The notes under the pieces were generated by a model that had not been told where the DNA came from, searched no databases, and was given only the letters and a program-made list of their open reading frames with translations. Below, one piece after another: positions 1 to 9,752 of a DNA stretch of 64,000 nt. A program made the position numbers and the translations under genes. The first letter of the stretch is position 1. Every line of letters begins with the position of its first letter. Source of the stretch: Lepiota brunneoincarnata (Eukaryota > Basidiomycota > Agaricomycetes > Agaricales > Agaricaceae); assembly GCA_023014365.1 (NCBI GenBank), contig JAEBUN010000019.1, positions 62,001 through 126,000 of the forward strand, read 5' to 3'.

Positions 1-197
1 GGAGGTGTGTGCAGAGTATATGTTCTATGATCTACTATGTAGCGGGAAAGGCATTTTGCGGAGAAACAAGAATGGGGATGACATTGGCAACGAAGGCTTT
101 CCGGATACAGTGGATCACTGCATGGGCAGAGAAGGTTATGAGAATATTTGGTCAAGGCAACCAAGAGCACTGTAATGTGATGTCTAGTATATACTGT

Positions 198-345
198 TGA
201 AATCCACCCAAGAAGGTGGACAATGACGAGGGCAGGTATTCATGAGAGACAACAACGGGGGTGGGGAGGAAGGGGAGTAAATAGACAAGGTACTACTGGT
301 AAACTACACATGTATATAATCTACCTACCTCAGTCTTGTCCTACT
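198..345 (-). repeat. Degenerate LTR fragment
   Basis: Read on the + strand, this stretch begins TGTTGAAAT and matches the reverse complement of the solo LTRs at 4477-4681 and 56728-56931, including a shared GACAAC..CGGGGGTGGGG block and a following TAAA.GACAA block. Similarity fades after about 345 and I see no target duplication, so it is a truncated old copy on the minus strand. The rest of 1-700 shows no gene I can support; a 63-codon open frame at 9-200 has no recognisable features. Confidence 0.6.
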
Positions 346-879
346 CGTATGACCTTGTTAAACACCATGGTTTTGGATGTTTACTTGCTAGATGAAGGAG
401 CCCAGATGCAACGAATTTAGTGGGGGACGTGAGATTGCGTGATATAGGGTGTGTGAATGAATCTGTATTCCGTGGTGATTTCCTGGAACACTTTTCTATG
501 TGCCTTCCAGATATACGACTATTCGCATAGCAATTATCTGCTAGTCAGCATCAATGATGGTGTGTTTGGACAACAAGGGTAGTCCGAGTCTCCCGGTACA
601 CACAAACTCGGCACTGCATCAAATTACAAACCTATTCAGATCACCTAATACTATAATATGTGAGCATAGTGCGTTCACCTGGCACCTTGAATAGAGACCG
701 TAGAGAACGGTCGTCACCAAATGTAGCAGGAACGGGATCAGTAGCCGAGGTTATTATATCCTCAGGACGGGCTCCGTCCGTCTCGAAGTCCTGTGGTTGT
801 TTCGCTCGATTGGACTTGCGCCCTGTTCCGCCGACAGAAATGTTGCCTGCTCCTCAAGGGTATCCTTGGGACAATCGAT

Positions 880-1060
880 AGCTGTCCTACCTTGGGACTC
901 CTCATACCTGTGTGACTTACTCGCCCTTCCCCAGCAAGGGACAACAGAACTCCGGTGTCAAACTCGCTCACTTTCCCCTTCGAGCTTAATGACTTCCTCA
1001 TTTCTCCTCGGACCCTGTTGCTGGATAATTTAGGGGACTCTTCCGATGATGCGAGTATGA
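880..1060 (+). pseudogene. Inverted remnant of bZIP-kinase gene N-terminal exon
   Basis: On the + strand a short frame at about 970-1050 reads FELNDFLISP and LDNLGDSSDD, closely matching FEPNDFLTSP and LDNLGDPPDG in exon 2 of the bZIP-kinase gene encoded on the opposite strand at 3619-3785. The intron-like sequence before that exon (CTTGCCTTCACCAGCAG in the gene) also has a recognisable counterpart just upstream. Nothing after about 1060 continues the gene. It is therefore a fossil of another, inverted copy, not a functional gene. The duplicated unit carries the equivalent remnant at 9280-9480. Confidence 0.65.
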
Positions 1061-1376
1061 GTGCTACTCGTGCTGACTGGGGCGGAGGCTCTTCAAAGTA
1101 TAAAATACATTCTGCACAACGTAAATCTAGGTTGGTTGTGGTCCGACAGCCTGGGAAAATGATGATTTTCTCAAAGCCTCTGATGGCTCGATGTTGTAGT
1201 AAAGTTGTTGAAACATGCCTAGAGTCTTGTTCACCAGCTAGGTCTATGCAGAATACGACTCGGGGCGATCCCTGATCACCTCGTACATGCTTGGCTTTGA
1301 GAGCGGGTGATGGCTTCCGTCTCTCGCTTTCATAATCTCGCAGCGCCAACCTGGTATATCGGATATCGTCGCAAAG

Positions 1377-4149
1377 TCACGAAGGGGGCTGCTGATCATC
1401 TGTGACCTCTGTAGACTCTCCCGGTCTTGCCTGGATCAACATGGGATATGTCAAAGGCAGCCCACACAATGAACGTCTCTCACGACTCACCCAACAATGA
1501 AGTGCCCTCTGTACACTATCATAGTCAATCGTAATCGCTTGCGACCTAGCCTTCCTTTCATTGTGGCAGAGAATGGCAGGATCAAGTTCAATGGGAAGAC
1601 GATCATCTTCTATATTCAAGGCATCAATGAGGTCCCGGACAGCACTTGCCGATGGGCGGCTTGCCGGATCATAGTCCCAGCAGCTACGCATCACTGGTCC
1701 TACTGCATTATCAACCGACTTGTATACCCGTACATCACCCAGAACTGGTCGTTCCGGATCGATTCCTCCCCTCAAAAAGGCACGTATCAGTTGAGCGGGC
1801 AATGCGTACTGCGCAAATGGGATTTCTCCTGTAAGGACCTTCCGGAATCAAAGGACAGGTTGGGCGGAAGTTGCTGACAATACGAGGGAGAACCATCTCA
1901 CCTCAAAGCAGATGCAGCCAAACGCCCATATGTCAGTCTCATATGTTGGTGGCGGTACAAGATCCCCGGTGAAGAACTCTGGAGCCATCCAATTTGTGGT
2001 CCCGGAATGTTCCGCAGCAGTGGTGGTCCCAACAACCGTTGAGGCAATCTTGGCAACACCAAAGTCCGCAAGCATTGCCCTTTTAGTTTCCGAAACCAGG
2101 ATATTACTCTATAGGGTTTGCACATCAGAACGATTTCGCGTCCTCAAAACTAGTTAAAAACTTGCCGCTTTGAGGTCAGAATGCACAATCCCCATGCTGT
2201 GCAAGTACTCCAGCCCATGGATGATATCAGAAAGCTGTGAGTTACGATTAGGAACGTGGAGACAACCAGCGTCACGGTATTGATACACACCAGGGGAACG
2301 ACCGGAGTCTGCGGGGAACAGCTAAGATAGGAAGCAAGGTCGCCTGCCTTCATCCATGGAGCAACCATGCAAATCCTTGGTATTTCTTCATCAGAAAGGT
2401 AGACGCCGTAAAATGGGACAACATTTGGATGTGATATGTGGGTCCAGAGTGCCAGCTCTCCTGCGTGGGCCTGGGTAGCAAACGTGGGCTCGTGAACAAC
2501 ACACGTCAAGATCTCGGACATATGACGTACTCTCAGAACTTGTTCACTCGCACCTCTTTGATACATACGGACAGCTTTGACACACACTGTCCGACCATTG
2601 GAATGTCCTTTGTAGATGAAACCGAACCCTCCTTGTTGAACTGGGCGGATGAGGTCACATTGTACGTCTGTAAGCCTAAGACATTGGGGGAAGACCTGAG
2701 CCGACTTGGTTACTTTGGTGAAAATATGTAAGATGTGCCTTCTTTCGCGTGGCGATTGGAGGGCGTCACTGTCGTCGAGCACCTTTGAAATGAACATCCG
2801 CCATCCTAAACAAAGCACTTGGGTACTGGTGAGACTCACTTTGGTCAAGAAGTCGACCATGCATTGAGCATCATCATTACAGAGACTAGCAATCTCGGCA
2901 TTCTTTACTGAGTTTCGAGCTGCGAGAGTCGATACAAGAACACAAGAATATCTGTACTTCTCTTTTTCCCTCTCGTTCTCCTGTGGCCACTGCCGCTCCA
3001 TTTCGCTTTCATTCTCACTCTTGCCTTCCCTTTCATGGAGCATCAACGCCTGCTGCCTCCACTTCGTCTGAACGGGGGAGACGATCCTGGCCTCCTGTCC
3101 TTCGGGATGGAAGAGCTTACGCTTCCTGCTCTTCCGAGCTGCCAGGGTATCTTGACTACGTTTCCATTCGATCTGCTCAAGTTCGGCAGCGTTCGGTTTG
3201 GAGGGTTCTTCCGCGAGCTCATCCTCCTCATCGTCCAACATTTGTTGGTGAGCACGTTTGCGAGAGAAACTTGCAGGTATCTCTCTGCTCGACATCCCCG
3301 AAGGAGCTAGGTACCTCGTTGCATGGGTGGGAGCATCGAGTGGGACGAGGGATTCAGAGCTAATATTCTTGCGAGCCCCTGTCGTCGAGCCGCGGTGACG
3401 CGTGATGGTCGTTGTAGGGGGTGCAGCCTCGGGTGCTACAGCTGTTCGCTGGGGGGGCGAGAAAGTCGAGTTATATATAGGTTTGTCCGGTGACAAGATC
3501 GCAGAATCGAGGGCAAGCGCTTCAAGAGCGGGTGACCACTGTAAAAGTGTCAACAAAAGAGGAATTTAATGAGGGGGACTCGAGCAGATGGCTCGGGAAC
3601 CGTCTAAGAATGACTCACAAAGATATTACTATCGGAAATAAGAGGGGTAGAGAGGAAGTCGGCGTACGGTGTACCATCGGGGGGGTCGCCTAAATTGTCC
3701 AACGATGGGGTCCAAGGAGAGGTAAGGAAGTCATTGGGCTCGAAGGGTGAAGCGATAGAGTCTGGCGCCGGAGTACTGGTATTTTCTGCTGGTGAAGGCA
3801 AGTAAACCACACGCATGAAGAGCCCCGAAGTGGGACAATTACCTATGGACTTGAGAATATCCTCGAAATCCACCTCAAAGTCAGAGGCCAGTGGTCTCTG
3901 AAGACCGGCTGGGGACACTTTAGGATTTGGCACGTCATCAAATGCTATAAGCTTGGGGGATTTTTGCGAGAGCATGTTGAGATAGTTAGCCTTAAGTGCA
4001 GAGAAGTCCGGTACTGCTGTTGAGTGCGGCGAGGGCTGCGTTGCATTATCGGAGCAACGGGGTTGGGTACTAGGCAGTGGTGGGAGCGGTAATGGGACAT
4101 GATAATGAGCCCCGAGATCCGACATGGATGCGAAGGCCTGGTCAGACAT
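1377..4149 (-). CDS. bZIP (GCN4/CPC1-like) - TKL protein kinase fusion, copy A
   Basis: Predicted 779-aa protein from eight exons: 4149-3843, 3785-3619, 3538-2531, 2470-2291, 2234-2166, 2108-1902, 1838-1491 and 1430-1377. All phases fit and no internal stop remains. Residues 1-158 are Ser/Pro/Thr/Asp-rich with DFLTSP and ADFLSTPLIS motifs, as in fungal GCN4-like activators. An acidic stretch (DDEEDELAEEP) precedes a bZIP-like basic region at about 283-300 (TLAARKSRKRK); a regular leucine zipper is not evident. A TKL kinase follows: glycine loop GGFGFIYKG (about 461), VCVK lysine (about 479), HSDLKASN catalytic loop, DFG (about 592) and MAPEFF. The usual catalytic residues are present. The invariant bZIP Asn is Asp here, unlike copy B. 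The intron after DLKA is GC-AG (GCAAGT donor). The NACHT gene lies upstream in the same orientation. Family assignment of the N-terminal half is by motif recognition; the kinase call is firm. Confidence 0.85.
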
Positions 4150-4476
4150 CCTCGGACGGGTCGAGGAGTGGTTGTCCAAGACCCGTTGAAAACCCGGGGT
4201 CAGTTTTAACAGGATATTAGATTTCACACGTCCACACGTCAACTTGCCAAGGATAGGCTGTGCCGCGTTTACCCTTCAAGCCCCCTCCAGCCATTTTCTT
4301 AGAATTCATCTCATGGCCAAATTTTCATTATGTTTGGCCCTTTCAAACTCCTATATTTAGCGTTTACTGCTCCAAAAATTGTGTGTGGCATATGTGTGGC
4401 AGAAGTGCTCTCAAGAGAAGTATCCGAGGCAGGCGCCACGCTGGTTCAGCAAGCGCTTGTTGGCGCTATGTAAATG

Positions 4477-4681
4477 TGTAGGAATTGGTATTTTCGGCAA
4501 ACTGATGGAATGCCGATTCCGAGATCACATGACTGCCTCACGGATGCCACGTGGTAGGTAGAATATATGCACATAGTTTATGAGTAAATACCTTTGTCCG
4601 TTTACTCCCCACCCCCGTCGTTGTCCCGCTCTCGCTAATACACGTTGCTGTTTTGTTCACCCTCTTGAGCGTATTTCAACA
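4477..4681 (+). mobile_element. Solo LTR with AAATG target duplication
   Basis: A 205-bp sequence begins TGTAGG and ends CAACA, flanked by AAATG at 4472-4476 and 4682-4686. It is homologous to the solo LTR at 56728-56931. In the duplicated unit the orthologous site near 12870 reads GTATGTAATGGTCTATTG without the insert, giving a natural empty site. No internal retrotransposon region accompanies it. Confidence 0.9.
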
Positions 4682-4926
4682 AAATGGTCTATTGACCTCG
4701 AGGTCCTAGATGCGTGACCATTGTGTTGGGAAGGAGGATGCCATTTGTAAATGGTCCTGTTGTAGTCCTACCATCCCTTGACAAGTATCTGTGAGATGTA
4801 AAACACGGGGACATTAGTCACCAAGGTCGAAGAAAAAATAGCTTATATAATATGTACGCAGGAGAAACTATATAATAAAGAAACTATATAATAAATACCG
4901 TCGTGGTCGCTGGTATTTATCTCCAG

Positions 4927-7546
4927 TCAGTTAAAACTACATATTAGGGCTAGTACGGTCTGCTCCCCCCTGCCAATCCAGAATGCCATCCGTTGACAAT
5001 CCGGCGAGGGGTCATCTGCATTTGGTCTATGTAGTGAAATGAACACAAATTCATTGTCCCCAGTAGTCAAATCTGGGGGGAAAGAGTCGTGAAGAGGCAA
5101 GGGCGTCGTGAATCGCATCGCAAGAGTTTTATCCACTACCGTTGATGGGCGGAATCGAATCAAGTCGTACTCATAGTGGTCATCCGCCTTTTGGTGCAAG
5201 CCTCATAAACAACCAAATCTACATCATAACACTGTAGGACCCACCGAGTTCAGTCCCGAACCTTTCGAGAGCCATTGAAGAAAACGTAAAAAGTGTTTGT
5301 CTTCATACAGACTCCAGGCATGAGGAAAATGGCTGAAATTGAACTTTTCAAGTTCTGCCATAATGCCCGGTCGTCTCGAATCTTCTAACAATGCACACAT
5401 ATCCCAAACATTGAGCCTGAGGAAGTCAGAGATACGTTTGTCGTCCCCTATGTCACCAACCCAACGCGAGCTATCAGGTGAAATTTCGTTGTGCGTGGAG
5501 ATAGAACAGTCTGATCAAGGGTCAGCACAGCCGTACATGGGAAAGAGAACACCCACGTTCGAGTTCACAATTTGATTGAAGAAGGTGACTATGCCAGCGG
5601 AGGGCGAGTACCGCGATGTCATGATGGGATTGATCCATATCCAAGGCAAATGACTGGGATCGGTTTTGGTCTTGCAGAAAATCGGGAAATGATTTATGAA
5701 AGAAAGTAATGGGCTTTTCATGTGCCAATTTGGGAGGGGGGACATCAATGACAGAGTGTAGGTTACGAAGAGCTGAGTAGAAGGCATCCGTGCGAATGCC
5801 AAGAAATCGTCCAACTTCAGAGACTCTCTCAAAGTGGGTGGCGTCCATACGTGTTTCGTAGGAGTGAGAAAAAATGTAGAACGCTATAATCCACTTAGTA
5901 GTGGGAAGCGTCGATTGAGGAACGCGATGCATGATCTGCATGTAAAAGGCGTCCAGGGCCTCCAAAGGCGTCACCTTATCTCTCTCCCCAATCGCATCAA
6001 GGTACGCAAGACATATCTCCAGTTGCGTGTCGGGCAATAGGCTCCCGTCACCAATAAAGTGGAGAACAACCGAGGCAAGGATGGGCAGTCCGCCAACCCC
6101 CTGCGAAAGCAGCTGCAGTTTAGACTCGTTCGGCCATCGTATCCGATCCAGAGTAAGATCCCATCCGGTCGCATCATGAATCTTCTGCAATCCGTCCTTG
6201 AGGATATGGTACACGTCCTGGACATCCTGTTCGGCGTCGCACGTGATCCCCTCACGCCCGCAATCAACTGGAGGATCGGCGCTGGCGAATGCGCGCTTGA
6301 GATGCCACTCAGGACGGCTGGAAACCAGCCACAGGAGTGGGCACGGACTATCGGCCAATTGCCGAACGTAGTCGCCAATGAGTGTAATGAGCAGGCACTG
6401 AGCAACCTCATCGCTGCACTCGTCGACCCCATCGACGATGACAACGAGAGGTTTGCAGGTGGTGTTGGCGGCAGTATGCTGAGCTGCCAGGAGGGTGAAT
6501 GGGTCGACGATGAGCTTCCGAAACTGAATGGAGAGCGTCTTGTCGAGGATGGAGGGATCACGGGATAGGATGCGCGTTATCAAATAATTATACCCCGCAT
6601 CCCCGCTGGCAAGTTGGTAAGCGATTGTGGCGACGACACCCTTGGGACTGTCGCGGTTTTGCAATCTGGAAAAGAAGAAGGATGCTCCAAGCTGCCCAAG
6701 CTCTTGACAATGCTCGGCAAACGTCTGAGCAACAGCAGACTTGCCTGCACCTGCAGGACCTGACAGCCATATAAAGTCCCAAGCCCGTTTCTCGCCTAAC
6801 AGCCATTTATTAAGCGTGTCCAGCAGCTCCGTGCGGGTTTCAGGGTGACATCTCGGCGGGGGATCGCGGTCGGACGAGTCCACCTCAGCACCCGGAACTC
6901 GCTTTTGGTTGAGTAGGAGGAGAACTGATTGACTTGAATCAATTGATGGTCGAGCAGATATACCACACCAGAAAGAATCGTACCTGTTCCACCGCTGTCA
7001 AGGTTTTGGAAAAACTGTTGAAGAAATTGAGGATCCTTGAAAGGTTTACTGTCGACCTTGTAAATGATTTTCTCAGCGAAGGTGGGATTCTCCATCTTAA
7101 TGTCGTGGGCACCAGCAAAAAAACCAGCCGAAGCACAACCAGATGGCTCTAATATACCAAGAAAATCCAGTGGTCAGTATGGATCTTGTTCAGAGTGGGC
7201 AGCACGCACGACTGGATCGGTCGGAGGTATTGTGTGCTTCCTGCTGTTTGGGTACCGAGTTGTGTTCAATCGTAGACTTGGGGGTATCTGACTGGTGGTT
7301 CGACATGTTCGATACGGGCGGGGCGTCGGCGACTGTCGTGGGCTTGTTCGACAGTGCGACGGCAGCGGCGTCTCGGGGTGTAATGTTGCAGGATGATGTT
7401 TGATTCGCTATCACCAACGCAACTGCGGGTATTGCGCGTATGGTTTTGGGAGCTTCAGGTAGGGGTCCAGGTGGAAGTGGACGTTTTGAGGAAAATATCA
7501 TTCGGAAAAACGATCTCTTTGCCTTGGGGGGTTTGGATGTCGACAT
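4927..7546 (-). CDS. NACHT-domain NTPase (NLR-like), copy A
   Basis: Predicted 798-aa protein from five exons: 7546-7210, 7148-6984, 6924-5557, 5510-5245 and 5187-4927. Introns use GTGCGT, GTACGA, GTGGGT and GTGGGT donors, and all phases fit. The N-terminus is Lys/Arg/Pro-rich and low complexity. The NACHT core has Walker A GPAGAGKS at about 223-230, Walker B LVVIVDGVDE at about 327, and an SSRPEW sensor-like motif at about 370. NACHT proteins are STAND NTPases that act as ligand-triggered switches, often in fungal non-self recognition. Unusually, no WD40, ankyrin or TPR repeats follow; the last exon encodes an 87-aa tail of unknown type that is conserved in copy B. The start at 7546 is supported by the equivalent ATG in copy B (16147). 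The gene lies directly upstream of the bZIP-kinase gene on the same strand. Confidence 0.85.
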
Positions 7547-7599
7547 GATGGTTGAGGGGACAGGGCGATCTGATGAGGAGACGCCCATGCGGTCGTGTG

Positions 7600-8760
7600 T
7601 ACTGCTTTTGGAACCCAGGTCACGACACCAGGATGGGGGTAGTCCACAGTTCTAAATGAGTTCATGAGCTTGCAACCTTCCAGAATCCTTGCCAGCAGTA
7701 CTCTGGGTAGGGATGGCTCGGATCAGCTAACACAACCACTCACTAAAATGCAAGATCATCCAGCCCAACACCCTCAAGCTCGTCCTCGAGTATCCCAGCA
7801 CCCTGCTGCAGTTGGTAGTTCCGGATAGCTTAGGACTTATCATCGCAGAATAAGGAACTTTGCTAGGCCACCGGGACGGTGATGTGACCACAGGATGATG
7901 GACCTGAACGGAGCTGAGTAATGGTGCTGAAATGGGATCGATTCTGAGATAGGATTGCTCAAGTTGCCCAACGTACAACAGGAAGACACTCTATGGGCAT
8001 ACATATCCTTCGTATCAGGGAGCGTTGATGGCGGTTCGCGGAAAACAATAGTCTGCTTAGGTTCTGTGATGTAACCGATTTTATTCACTGTCGAGCATCA
8101 TTGATTGTTCTTGTCTCTCGTCGTATTTACTTCTCTCGGACCTATTCCCCTCCTTAGACTTGGATAGGGTTCGCGCTCTTTCATACTTATCACTAATTGC
8201 AAAAGCAATAACTTTTTTCTCGGAGACACCCAAGTCACGGAATAGATACACATGAAATGTATTTTTTGCCGAACCATAAAGCGTATGTTCAACCTTAAGC
8301 CATGAAATGTGTCTGAATTCGTAAGATTCCCCTAGAGTAAACTCGCCGCATCAAGCCCTTTTACTATCTGGAGCAATGGCTAGCAATCTATCTTTGCAAT
8401 ACTACTGTGAGAAACAGAGCTTGGTGGGTTCCCGTTCTCATAGCGGCCAGCATGGATTCCTTCATCTTGGCAACCCAAGTGAATATAAGCTCATCGACGA
8501 GGACCCTCCAACTTGCAACTAGATACCACTCTCGAGACACCGCGACACCCTCCTGGGCCACAAACCGAGCTTGGAGAACCATCAATAACCCAAAGTGCAG
8601 AACTGGTAGGCAGGGAGTCTTCCAAGTGCATTAGACAAACTATGAAACTAGGAGAGCTGATAATGTCCATTGCAGAGTACGGAAAGGTGCTGTGGGCTAT
8701 CCAGGGAGAGCCTAGAGATTCAATTGCGGCATAGGAAGATCGTGGAAATATTGACCAAGA
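7600..8760. repeat. Non-coding flank of the duplicated unit, copy A
   Basis: This stretch has no gene I can support. It aligns by eye with 17300-18690, and its last part (8300-8750) also aligns with 37870-38330. Length differences between copies are not multiples of three (for example near 8250 against 18060), arguing against coding function. It marks the outer edge of the unit. From 8760 to about 9100 I see no feature. Confidence 0.55.
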
Positions 8761-9279
8761 CGTAAGCTATCTCGGTGTTCTCAGCGATAGTCGCAAACCC
8801 ACCTCGGGAATTACAGGACATAAAGCACTCAGTAGTCGTAGGGTACGTGTCATCCACCAAGGGCTGTTTCCGGTACATGCACATCCGAGTGCTTAGTACT
8901 GTAGTCGTATCTTTGACCCATGCATTGATCGGATTTGGACCCGACTTTGTAACACGGGATAATACCGTAGGAACAAGCCTAATCGAACTTAATCACCGCT
9001 TGGGACAACCAAGAAACAGAGGGAGGCGCTGCACGTCTACACAACGAAATTACAATCCGGGCGGAAGGAATGAGTCATCTGCCCCGAGGTTGTTGCCAGT
9101 CCCTTTGCCGCCCAATGTTAGTGTTCCAACCAAATGTACCAGGAATGTCAAGGTTAGGGTTACATATCTTGAGACAAACTCTGTTCGTCTCTGGTTGTTT
9201 TACTGGATCGTACTCACCCTATTTCGTTGATAGAAGTGTTGCCTGCTCTTCAAAGGTATTCTTGGGACAATCGGTAATT

Positions 9280-9480
9280 GGGACTCCTCATACCTGTGAC
9301 TTACTCGCGCTTCCCCCGCAAGGGATACCAAAGCTCCGGTGTCAGACTCACTCACTTTACCCTTTGAGCCCTAATGTCTTGCTTACAGCTCCTTGGATCG
9401 TGGTGTCGCTAAATAATCTGGGTGAATCTTCCGATGACGGGGTTATAGGTGCTACTCGCGCTGAATGTACTGGGGGCTCT
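9280..9480 (+). pseudogene. Inverted bZIP-gene exon remnant, copy B
   Basis: This is the counterpart of the remnant at 880-1060, with related sequence running from CTGTGACTTACTCGC through TCACTTTACCCTTTGAGC to AATAATCTGGGTGAATC. It is on the opposite strand to the intact bZIP-kinase gene that follows. It has an insertion relative to copy A (CTTGCTTACAGCTCC) and no usable open frame. Its presence in both units means the inverted fragment predates the segmental duplication. Confidence 0.6.
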
Positions 9481-9752
9481 TCAATAAAATAATGCATTTT
9501 ACGCAAATCTAGGTTAATTGTGTTCCGACAGCCTGGGAAAATAGTGGTATTCTCAAAGTCTCTAATGGCTTGATGGTGTAGTAAAGTTCTCGAAACATGC
9601 CTAGATTCTTGTCTACCAGCCTGATCTATGCAGCATACCAGTCGGGCCGATCCGAGGACATGCCTGGCTTTTAGAGTGGGTGATGGCTTCCATCTCTCAC
9701 TTTCATCATGATCTCGAAGCGCCCACTTGGTATATGGGGTATCGTCGCAAAG

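Noticed and set aside
762..1349. A 195-codon minus-strand frame as a gene
   Set aside because: It overlaps the inverted bZIP exon relic on the other strand, has no domain, and its counterpart in copy B is not open.
2790..2850. A 34-nt intron (GTGAGT...TTTAG) in exon 3 of the kinase gene
   Set aside because: Removing it would break the frame into the kinase domain; the sequence is open without splicing in both copies.
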